Assembly: GCF_963678875.1 (NCBI RefSeq)
Contig: NZ_OY787456.1
Location: 2,294,001 to 2,358,000, forward strand
Reading direction: 5' to 3'
Length of the DNA stretch: 64,000 nucleotides
Origin: an uncultured Hyphomonas sp.
GTDB lineage: Bacteria > Pseudomonadota > Alphaproteobacteria > Caulobacterales > Hyphomonadaceae
Shown: positions 8,437 through 15,907 of the stretch, one piece after another
How positions within the stretch are numbered: position 1 is the first letter of the stretch
Layout of the letters: the number at the start of each line of letters is the position of its first letter
The notes under the pieces: generated by a model
What the model was told of the DNA's origin: nothing
Seen by the model: only the letters and a program-made list of their open reading frames with translations
Database searches by the model: none
Translations under genes and position numbers: made by a program

Positions 8437-9801
8437 ATGGCCGACAAGATCACCTTCCTTGGCGGCGCCGGCACGGTAACCGGCTCGAAATACCTGGTCG
8501 AGACGCATGGCCGGCGCATCATGGTCGATTGTGGTTTGTTCCAGGGCTTCAAGCAGTTACGGACCCGGAACTGGCAACCCCTGCCCATTGCCCCCTCGGA
8601 TATCGACGCAGTGGTGCTGACCCACGCCCATATCGATCATTCAGGCTATCTGCCTCTTCTGGTCCGCGAGGGATTTCGGGGCCATATCCACGCCACGACG
8701 CCAACACGTGATCTCTGCAACATCCTTTTGCCGGACAGTGGCTATCTTCAGGAGCACGAAGCCGAGTTCGCAAACCGCGAAGGGTTTTCCCGGCATCACC
8801 CGGCATTGCCGCTCTACACGCAGGCCGACGCCGAGGCCTGCCTCAGGCACTTTCGTACCCATGGGTTTGGCGACCGCGTCGAATTGGGAGATGGCATCAG
8901 CGCAACGTTCGTGGAAGCGGGACACATTCTGGGGGCGGCCTCCATCCTGCTGGATACGGGCAGCAACAAGATTGCCTTCTCAGGTGACCTCGGCCGGTAC
9001 GACAATCCCATCATGCACGATCCGAGCCCCCTCACGGAAGCCGATTACGTGCTTGTCGAGTCGACCTATGGCGACACGGTCCACCCGGATACCGACCCGG
9101 AGGACGTTCTTGAGGCGATCATCAATCGTACCTTCCAACGCGGCGGCACCGTGATCATTCCATCATTCGCCGTCGGCCGGTCACAGTCACTTTTGTTCCA
9201 TATCAGCCGGCTACGGGCCGCCGGACGCATTCCCGAAATGCCGGTCTATCTGGACAGCCCGATGGCCATCAATGTGAGCGAATTGTTCGTTCGCCACGCA
9301 GCCGCCCACAAACTTACCCGGGAAGAAGCGCGCGCCGCATGTGATGTGGCGACGTACACACGCCGAAGCGAAGAGTCCCGGAAGCTCGATACAGATCTGA
9401 TGCCGAAGATCATCATCTCCGCCTCCGGCATGGCCACGGGCGGACGGGTCTTGCATCACCTGAAAGTCTACGCGCCCGACGCACGCAACACGATCCTGTT
9501 TGCCGGGTTTCAGGCGGGTGGCACCCGTGGCGCCGCAATGCTCGCCGGCGTACGAAAGATCAAAATTCATGGCAGCTATTATGAGGTGAACGCGGAAGTG
9601 CAGAACCTCCACATGCTGTCTGCCCATGCCGATGCAGACGAATTGATGCGCTGGCTCGGCAATTTCAGCACACCTCCTAAGGAAACCTTCATCGTTCATG
9701 GAGAAGCAACGGCATCCGACACGTTGCGACACAGAATTGGCGAAGAACTGGATTGGTCCTGCAAAGTGCCCGAACACGGCGAGACAATACGGCTAAAATG
9801 A
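8437..9801 (+). CDS. MBL-fold beta-CASP RNA-metabolising hydrolase
   Basis: The 454-residue zinc-dependent hydrolase resembles the CPSF-73/YSH1-like exonuclease group. The metal motif is HAHIDH at residues 63-68; FVEAGHILGAAS and FSGDLGRYD supply further ligands. The beta-CASP region follows, with SFAVGRSQSLLF, a SASGMATGGRVLHHL block and a C-terminal HAD/HG region (LSAHADADELMRW, FIVHGEATASD). These enzymes cut or trim RNA. The following phosphorylase gene overlaps its stop codon (ATGA at 9798), and a PRPP-synthetase-like gene follows that. The context suggests that RNA breakdown products feed the next two enzymes. This pathway is inference. Confidence 0.9.
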   Translation: MADKITFLGGAGTVTGSKYLVETHGRRIMVDCGLFQGFKQLRTRNWQPLPIAPSDIDAVVLTHAHIDHSGYLPLLVREGFRGHIHATTPTRDLCNILLPDSGYLQEHEAEFANREGFSRHHPALPLYTQADAEACLRHFRTHGFGDRVELGDGISATFVEAGHILGAASILLDTGSNKIAFSGDLGRYDNPIMHDPSPLTEADYVLVESTYGDTVHPDTDPEDVLEAIINRTFQRGGTVIIPSFAVGRSQSLLFHISRLRAAGRIPEMPVYLDSPMAINVSELFVRHAAAHKLTREEARAACDVATYTRRSEESRKLDTDLMPKIIISASGMATGGRVLHHLKVYAPDARNTILFAGFQAGGTRGAAMLAGVRKIKIHGSYYEVNAEVQNLHMLSAHADADELMRWLGNFSTPPKETFIVHGEATASDTLRHRIGEELDWSCKVPEHGETIRLK

Positions 9802-11306
9802 AAGACGACACCGCCAACCTGATGCGAGCACGGCGCCTGGGCGTGCTGACTCAGCACGAAATGATCGCCCTTGTGCATGCTGATTGTCCTGTTTGCCACT
9901 CTGAGGGCATGAGCGCGCATAGCCAGGTGACCCTGACCCATGGCGACAAGTCCGTGATTGCCACGCTCTATCATGTTACGGAAGACTGGTTCCCGATCGG
10001 GTCGGTCGGCTTGACGGATCTGGCCTGGGAGCGCCTTGACCTGGAAGACGGCGCATTGGTGCGTATTACGCACGCACCGCCACTGGCATCCTTGGCATAC
10101 GTCCGCGAACGTATATTCGATGATGGCCTGACAGATGCCCAGATCCGCTCGGTCATTGGTGACATCGTAAGAGGCGCCTACTCCGACATCCATTTGACCG
10201 CCTTCGTGACCGCGACTGCGGCCAAACCGCTCGCCACCCGTGAAGTCATCTCCATGACTCGCGCGATGATCGATACCGGGGAGCGGATCGGCTGGGGCGT
10301 CACACCCGTTGCGGACAAACATTGCGTCGGAGGCTTGCCTGCCAACCGCACGACCCCGATCGTTGTATCGATCGTCGCGGCCAATGGGTTGCTTATCCCC
10401 AAGACATCCTCACGCGCGATTACATCGCCTGCGGGCACAGCGGACACGATGGAGACCCTCACGCGCGTGGATCTCGACCGGGATGAACTGCGTCATGTCA
10501 TCCAGAAAGAAGGCGGATGCTTCATCTGGGGCGATGCGGTCGACTTTTCACCGGCAGACACAGCCATCATCCGTGTGGAACGTGCGCTGAACTTCGACTC
10601 TGCGGGGTCGATGGTCGCCTCGGTCCTGTCCAAGAAGATTGCTGCGGGCGCAACGCATGTCGTGATCGACATTCCGGTTGGGCCGACGGCAAAGGTCCGC
10701 AATCGCGCGCAGGCCCGGGAACTGGCAGACCTTTTCAGAACCGTTGCGCTCACTTTCGGCCTGAAACTTCGCATCGAGATCACAGACGGGTCTCAACCGA
10801 TCGGCCGAGGCATCGGCCCGGCACTGGAAGCACGCGATGTACGCGATGTGCTCGAGCGAAACCTGAACGCCCCTCAGGATCTCCGGACCAAATCCATTGC
10901 GCTCGCGGGTGCAGTGCTCGAACTCACCGGAAAGGTACCTGAAGGCGAAGGCCCGGCCCGCGCCGCTGAGACACTCGATAGTGGCAAGGCCTGGAATAAG
11001 TTCCTCGCGATCTGCATGGCACAGGGCGGTGTGTTTGAGCCCCCCATCGCGAAGTACCAGCGCCCCGTGAACGCGACACGCAGTGGCCGTGTCGCCGCGA
11101 TCGACAATCAACGCCTCGCGCGTGTCGCAAAGCTTGCCGGTGCGCCTGACGATAAGGCGGCCGGGCTCGACCTCCATGTAAAGATCGGCGACACCGTCCA
11201 ACAGGGCACACCCCTGTATACACTGCACACGGAAACAATCGGCGAGCTTTCCTATGTACTCGACTATGTGAATACCAACCCTGATATTATTGAGTTGACC
11301 AGATGA
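9798..11306 (+). CDS. Thymidine phosphorylase family protein (AMP phosphorylase-like long form)
   Basis: The 502-residue protein belongs to the pyrimidine-nucleoside phosphorylase superfamily, in the long form that includes archaeal AMP phosphorylases, which convert NMPs to base and ribose-1,5-bisphosphate. Seen are an N-terminal domain with a CPVC pair and SEGMSAHSQV, an all-alpha domain, and the core phosphate/substrate region KTSSRAITSPAGTADTMETL. IPVGPTAKVRNRAQARELA and a C-terminal PAPHD-like domain (KIGDTVQQGTPLYTLH) follow. An upstream in-frame codon at 9753 exists, but ATG 9798 gives the family N-terminus and is coupled to the preceding stop. Whether it acts on deoxythymidine or on NMPs cannot be decided from sequence alone. 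Confidence 0.85.
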   Translation: MKDDTANLMRARRLGVLTQHEMIALVHADCPVCHSEGMSAHSQVTLTHGDKSVIATLYHVTEDWFPIGSVGLTDLAWERLDLEDGALVRITHAPPLASLAYVRERIFDDGLTDAQIRSVIGDIVRGAYSDIHLTAFVTATAAKPLATREVISMTRAMIDTGERIGWGVTPVADKHCVGGLPANRTTPIVVSIVAANGLLIPKTSSRAITSPAGTADTMETLTRVDLDRDELRHVIQKEGGCFIWGDAVDFSPADTAIIRVERALNFDSAGSMVASVLSKKIAAGATHVVIDIPVGPTAKVRNRAQARELADLFRTVALTFGLKLRIEITDGSQPIGRGIGPALEARDVRDVLERNLNAPQDLRTKSIALAGAVLELTGKVPEGEGPARAAETLDSGKAWNKFLAICMAQGGVFEPPIAKYQRPVNATRSGRVAAIDNQRLARVAKLAGAPDDKAAGLDLHVKIGDTVQQGTPLYTLHTETIGELSYVLDYVNTNPDIIELTR

Positions 11307-12202
11307 CGCGCTTCCTCCTCTACTTCCTCCCAGGCACGGGCCACCTCTCTGCGCCGCTCGCCCATGAGCTCGGCGCCGATATCGGAGAGATCGAATTTCA
11401 CAAGTTTCCGGACGGTGAGAGCTATCTGCGCTTTCTGACACCGCCGGACGGACGCCACATCGCGCTTGTCGATTGCCTGGACCGCCCTGATCCGAAGCTC
11501 GTGCCCCTTCTGTTTGCCGCCATGACGGCGAAAGATCTTGGCGCGAGTTCCGTCGGACTGATCGCGCCTTACATGCCGTACTTCCGGCAGGACATTGCGT
11601 TCCACCGCGGAGAATCCATCAGTGCCCGTCATATCGGGGCACTTCTTTCCGCACACCTGTCATGGGTGACGACTCTGGATCCGCACCTGCATAGACTGGC
11701 CGGCCTCGACGATGTCTTCACCATTCCCGGTGAACTCGCTCACGCGACTGAGCCTGTCGCCCGCTGGATCAAGACCCATATTGAAAAACCTGTGATTTAC
11801 GGACCGGACGAGGAAAGCGAACAATGGGTTCGCGCCATCGCTGAGGTCTGTGGCGCCCCTTACGATGTTTTCCGGAAAACCCGGCTCGGCGACAGGAACG
11901 TGCAGATCGACGTGCCCGCCGGAATAGATACCGAAGGTCATACACCGGTCATTGTTGATGACATCATTTCGTCCGGGACCACCCTCGCAACATTGGTCCG
12001 CGCCTTGTGCGAAAGCGGACAGCCCCGTCCGATCTGCTGCGCGGTCCATGGCATTTTCGCTGAAGACGCCTATGAACAACTGATCGCGGCCGGCGCAGCC
12101 AGAGTGGTCACCACGAACGCCCTGCCGCACAAGACAAACGCGATCGACATCACCAGGGTTCTGGCCGATGCTGCGCGCCGGATCTGCCTGCCAGAGGATT
12201 GA
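11303..12202 (+). CDS. Ribose-phosphate pyrophosphokinase-like phosphoribosyltransferase
   Basis: The 299-residue protein has the PRPP synthetase two-domain layout: an N-terminal IGEIEFHKFPDGESYLRF block, a middle TLDPHLHRLAGLDDVF block in place of the usual DLHAGQIQGFF, a KTRLGD flexible loop and the PRPP-binding loop VIVDDIISSGTTLATL. It is shorter and more divergent than the housekeeping enzyme (about 310 residues), so it is probably a paralogue dedicated to this cluster. It overlaps the upstream phosphorylase gene by four bases. Together the two could convert ribose phosphates released from nucleotides into PRPP; this is inference from gene order. Confidence 0.82.
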   Translation: MTRFLLYFLPGTGHLSAPLAHELGADIGEIEFHKFPDGESYLRFLTPPDGRHIALVDCLDRPDPKLVPLLFAAMTAKDLGASSVGLIAPYMPYFRQDIAFHRGESISARHIGALLSAHLSWVTTLDPHLHRLAGLDDVFTIPGELAHATEPVARWIKTHIEKPVIYGPDEESEQWVRAIAEVCGAPYDVFRKTRLGDRNVQIDVPAGIDTEGHTPVIVDDIISSGTTLATLVRALCESGQPRPICCAVHGIFAEDAYEQLIAAGAARVVTTNALPHKTNAIDITRVLADAARRICLPED

Positions 12203-12246
12203 CGCCTTTGACCGGCGGGGGGACACTTCACGCTGGGAGGAACGTG

Positions 12247-12774
12247 ATGTTCGATCTGAATACATTTGTCAGCGACTGCCGCGCCGCTGTCGCCGAGGAT
12301 GACACTCACCGCACAGCGCTTGAAATTGTCGAAGCCGCATTTGACGACCCAGCCGCCATCCTCACTGCTCTGGGCGAGCCCACCGGCCCCGGCATTAACG
12401 CGATTTACCGCTCGGACGACCTCACCATTCTCAACATCGTTTGGGCTCCGCGGCAGACGCTGATGCCGCACAACCACGAAATGTGGGCCATCATCGGCAT
12501 CTATACCGGCCGCGAGGACAACATCTTCTGGCGCCGCACGCAGGACGATCCAGCCCGCGTCGAGGCAGCCGGCGCCCGCACCCTGCTCGCAGGTGATGTT
12601 ACCCCGCTGGGCAAGGATATCATCCATTCGGTGACCAACCCGCTCAGCCGCCTGACCGGCGCCATCCACGTCTATGGCGGAGACTTCTTCGCCGAACCGC
12701 GTAGCGAGTGGGACGAGGAAACGCTTAGCGAACGCCCCTACGATGTCTCGCGGCTACAGGCGGCCTTCGGCTAG
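12247..12774 (+). CDS. Cupin, thiol (cysteine) dioxygenase-like
   Basis: This 175-residue protein has cupin motif 1 as PHNHEMWAIIGIYTGRE, giving His75, His77 and Glu90. Motif 2 follows with His117 in DIIHSVTNP. A later AIHVYGG gives His131-x-Tyr133, resembling the Ser-His-Tyr triad of cysteine dioxygenases except that the Ser position is Ala. This points to a mononuclear iron, three-His thiol dioxygenase such as cysteine or 3-mercaptopropionate dioxygenase, but the substrate is unproven. The start is ATG 12247, preceded by GGGAGGAACGTG. It lies 45 bp after the PRPP-synthetase-like gene and probably belongs to that operon. Confidence 0.6.
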   Translation: MFDLNTFVSDCRAAVAEDDTHRTALEIVEAAFDDPAAILTALGEPTGPGINAIYRSDDLTILNIVWAPRQTLMPHNHEMWAIIGIYTGREDNIFWRRTQDDPARVEAAGARTLLAGDVTPLGKDIIHSVTNPLSRLTGAIHVYGGDFFAEPRSEWDEETLSERPYDVSRLQAAFG

Positions 12775-12777
12775 ACC

Positions 12778-13983
12778 TTACGCGAAGTGTAGGCGCCGGT
12801 ACTTTCCACGGAAATAGAGCAGCGGGTCACGGCGCGGTTCAAACCGGGCACGGATCACTTCTCCTACCAGGATCACATGATCGCCCCCCTCATGCAGGGC
12901 GTGCCGGCGGCATTCGAAATTCACCAGCGCGCCGGACAGCAGCGGCGCGCCATTATGGCCCCGGCTCCACGGTGTGGCGGCAAACCGGTCTTCTCCCGAT
13001 CTGGCGAACAGATTTGAGGTGGGCTGCTGGCCGATGTGCAAGACATTCACGCCAAAGTTCTCCGCCGCCTCCATGGCCGCGAGGCTCCCAGCCGATTTGG
13101 CAATGCAAACCAGCAGAAGCGGCGGGTCCAGTGAAACGGACGTGAATGAATTCGCAGTCAATCCAACCGGCTGGCCGTCTTCATCGAGCGTCGTGACAAC
13201 CGTCACACCCGTCGCGAAGCAACCAAGCGCATCCCGCAGCGTGCGGGCATCTGATCCCTGGCGGTATTCCGGCGCGAAACGCGGCACTCTCCTTTCGAGG
13301 AAGTCCAGCAGTGTGGCACTGAACATATCCGCCCGCTCGGCCGCCACCATCTGGCCTGCCTCGCGGATCTCGGCATATTCGACATCCTCGAAATTACCGA
13401 TAAATCGGTTCGTTGCGTCGGTTCCGGACAACTCGCTCTTTGCGCCTCGTACAAACAGCACCGGCATCTTGATGTGAGCTGCCGCGCTGGACACGCGGGC
13501 AACAGCCCGTTCCGGGTCGAACGTCTCCGCGAATGCAGGATCAAAACGCGGTCCGTTCTCTTGCACGTCTGCCTGAGGACACGCCGCATCAAAATCCATG
13601 TCCGGAACGGAATCGACCAGCACCAGCCCGGCAGCCAGGTGCGCGCCCTCTTCGCCGAGCGCAGCAGTTGCAGCCCAGCCACCAAGTGACGCCGCAACGA
13701 CCACCGGCCGCGAAGCCATTTGCGCCAGCACCGCGCGCAGGTCTTCCACCAACGCCTCGAAGTCATAGCGCGCATCAACGGGCCACTCGCTCTCACCATG
13801 GCCGCGCAGGTCGATACGAATGACATGGCGCCCCGCTTTCACGAGCGCATCCGCGACATCGTCCCATACAGCCCGCGTCTGGGCGCCGCCGTGAATGAGC
13901 AGAACCGCCGGGTCATCCGGAGAACCGAATGCATCACCCTTAAGCGCCGCTCCGGCGAATCCCTTGAAACTGACCGGCTGCAT
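12778..13983 (-). CDS. Alpha/beta-hydrolase fused to flavin reductase (FMN-binding split barrel)
   Basis: The 401-residue fusion has two domains. Residues 1-235 are an alpha/beta hydrolase with oxyanion LLIHGG, GHGESEW and nucleophile elbow AASLGGW (Ser99). Residues 240-401 are a flavin reductase of the HpaC/styrene monooxygenase small-subunit type (LGCFATGVTVVTT, GLTANSFTSVSLDPPLLLVC, NFGVNVLHIGQQ, DHVILVGEV). The reductase half should supply reduced flavin to a monooxygenase that is not encoded nearby. In the hydrolase half the usual Asp is Glu184 (KSELSG) and the usual GAGHMVAGDR-type His is Gln211 (EAGQMVAAER), so hydrolase activity is doubtful. It is convergent with the cupin gene, four bases away. 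Confidence 0.85.
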   Translation of the reverse strand: MQPVSFKGFAGAALKGDAFGSPDDPAVLLIHGGAQTRAVWDDVADALVKAGRHVIRIDLRGHGESEWPVDARYDFEALVEDLRAVLAQMASRPVVVAASLGGWAATAALGEEGAHLAAGLVLVDSVPDMDFDAACPQADVQENGPRFDPAFAETFDPERAVARVSSAAAHIKMPVLFVRGAKSELSGTDATNRFIGNFEDVEYAEIREAGQMVAAERADMFSATLLDFLERRVPRFAPEYRQGSDARTLRDALGCFATGVTVVTTLDEDGQPVGLTANSFTSVSLDPPLLLVCIAKSAGSLAAMEAAENFGVNVLHIGQQPTSNLFARSGEDRFAATPWSRGHNGAPLLSGALVNFECRRHALHEGGDHVILVGEVIRARFEPRRDPLLYFRGKYRRLHFA

Positions 13984-14116
13984 GCGGTCTCCTATGTGAG
14001 TCGCTGTTCTTCCTCACATATATGCCCCTGTTCCCGCAGAACCAAGGCACGCAGGATCAAGCGTCGGCATTCCGTCGCGGCGTCAAGTCTCGCGAACAGG
14101 CTGTTGCGCGCGCTGC

Positions 14117-15745
14117 CTATTTTCCGCTCGTGTAACCAACGGCCCCATCACGCCGAGGGTCAGCCGCGCCACGCCAACCGTCTTCTTCCATGGCGATCGC
14201 ATGAACCCCGCCAAAATAGGCGTTGAGGCCATTCATCTCCAGGTCGGCGCGCGGTGTGGTCAGGTCGAACCCCATCGCATCGACATTCAGGCCATCGGGC
14301 ATTTGCTCGACATAGGCATTATCTCGTCCGTCTCCGCTATCGTACACTACGTGCACACGCGGGGCCGCCACAGCCGCCTCGATGCCGGCATCCACATCGA
14401 TCCAGTGACTGACAACCTGCGTCACCGCGGAAATGATACGGGCGCTGCCGGGGCTACCAACCACGATCACCGGATTGCCATCCTTCGACACGATAGTCGT
14501 GCTCATTGAGGAATACGGCATCGCGCGGGATGCAAGCGAGAACGTCGTTCCCGGCGAAAGGTCGAAGGTCTGCATGTAGTTGTTGTAGACAAAGCCCAAT
14601 TCCGGGCTCGCGGCGCGGGATCCGAAATATGAGTCCACACTGGAAGTGACGGAAACGGCGAAGCCATCCTTGTCCACGACCGAGAAGTGAGTGGTTTCGC
14701 CATGACCTTCCGGGTTCAGCAACGAGGCGGCCGTCGCCTTGTCGATGCGAGCGGCCATGTCAGAGCCATAGTTTACGAGATCGACTTCCGGCGACGTTGC
14801 GCGGGACGCGTGTGCAATGTCCAGCGCGGTGAGAAGCGCGGCGGCGCGGGAAGCATCCTGTGCATCGAGGTCGTCTTCCGGCATTTGCTCGAGCAGGTTC
14901 AGGGCCTGAAGAACGACCCAGCCGCCTGCAGGCGGCGGGAGGGTGGAGATGTCATAGCCCCGGTATGTGGTCGTCAGCGGCGCCATGATTTTTGGATCAG
15001 GTGTGGACGCGAGATCCTCAGCAGTGATCCAGCCGCCGTTTGCGGCCATATCGGCAGCGATCTTCGCAGCGATTTCCCCGGTATAGAAATCGTCGGCCCC
15101 GGCCTCGGCCAGGCGTTCCAGCGTCGCACCCAGGACCGGCTGCAGGAGCACATCCCCCTGCTGCGGCAATGTTCCATCCGGATTGAGGAAGAGGTCTTCG
15201 ACAACGGGATTCACCCGAAGGTCTGCGTCGTGACGCGCGTAGACAAGCGCCCGGAACGGCCCGACCTCAAACCCGTCATTTGCATAGACGATTGCCGGCG
15301 CCAGCGTGTTGGCCCACGAGACGTTCCCGCTGCCAAAGTTCCGCATGGCAAAGTCCATGACCTTTACCGTGGACGGAACAGTTGTTGAGGTATAGCCGGT
15401 CCTGAGCTCGGTACTGGTCACATCACTTCCGAACGCTGCCGGTGCATAGGATGTGCCGTTGATGACGACGGCCTGCTCTCCCGGCTTCTGCAACACGATC
15501 TGGGTCTGACCTCCCAGGCCGGACATGGCCGGCTCGGTCACGCCCAATGCAAACTGAACAGCGACCGCCGCATCAATCGCATTGCCCCCCTGCTCAAGGA
15601 TCTCGATGCCCGCTGCAGTCGCTTCAGGTGATCCGGACGAAACCACGCCAAAGTGAACAAGCGCCTCTCGCGGCGCGGACGGAGCGCATGAGGCAACCAT
15701 GACTGCGGCGGCAAGGCCGGACATCAGAAACAAGCGAGAAGGCAT
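14117..15745 (-). CDS. ggt: Gamma-glutamyltransferase, lipoprotein form
   Basis: This Ntn-hydrolase cleaves gamma-glutamyl amide bonds (glutathione and other gamma-glutamyl compounds) in the periplasm. From the start chosen it has 542 residues with an N-terminal lipoprotein signal ending VASC (Cys20), which predicts membrane anchoring. The family blocks are GNAIDAAVAVQFALGVTEPAMSG, the autoprocessing/catalytic Thr351 in GETTHFSVVDKDG, and the oxyanion region VVGSPGSARIISAV. Several upstream starts are possible (GTG 15748, ATG 15763, ATG 15850); the ATG at 15745 gives the cleanest signal peptide. It is downstream of a TonB receptor on the same strand, but a strong terminator at 15863-15893 separates them, so it probably has its own promoter. 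Confidence 0.9.
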   Translation of the reverse strand: MPSRLFLMSGLAAAVMVASCAPSAPREALVHFGVVSSGSPEATAAGIEILEQGGNAIDAAVAVQFALGVTEPAMSGLGGQTQIVLQKPGEQAVVINGTSYAPAAFGSDVTSTELRTGYTSTTVPSTVKVMDFAMRNFGSGNVSWANTLAPAIVYANDGFEVGPFRALVYARHDADLRVNPVVEDLFLNPDGTLPQQGDVLLQPVLGATLERLAEAGADDFYTGEIAAKIAADMAANGGWITAEDLASTPDPKIMAPLTTTYRGYDISTLPPPAGGWVVLQALNLLEQMPEDDLDAQDASRAAALLTALDIAHASRATSPEVDLVNYGSDMAARIDKATAASLLNPEGHGETTHFSVVDKDGFAVSVTSSVDSYFGSRAASPELGFVYNNYMQTFDLSPGTTFSLASRAMPYSSMSTTIVSKDGNPVIVVGSPGSARIISAVTQVVSHWIDVDAGIEAAVAAPRVHVVYDSGDGRDNAYVEQMPDGLNVDAMGFDLTTPRADLEMNGLNAYFGGVHAIAMEEDGWRGAADPRRDGAVGYTSGK

Positions 15746-15862
15746 CACGACGGGAAACTCCATTTCGTGCTGTGTCAGTTCTTTCGGTGACCAGACCGCC
15801 GGACACAAGTCAGGGATAGCTTGCACGCAACCGCGAAGCCAATGGATCACACGAACAGCGAT

Positions 15863-15893
15863 AAAAAAACCGGCCGGGCGTGAGCCCGGCCGG
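15863..15893 (-). terminator. Rho-independent terminator after the large TonB receptor gene
   Basis: On the minus strand, 15 bases after the receptor stop codon, a perfect 10-bp GC stem (15893-15884 paired with 15879-15870, CCGGCCGGGC) with a 4-base loop is followed directly by seven T residues. This is a textbook intrinsic terminator and uncouples the receptor from gamma-glutamyltransferase. Confidence 0.93.
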
Positions 15894-15907
15894 CTAAAGT
15901 TCTCGAA

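Noticed and set aside
10548..11441. A 297-codon minus-strand frame across the phosphorylase and PRPP-synthetase-like genes
   Set aside because: Antisense shadow of two well-supported genes; no ribosome binding site or domain.
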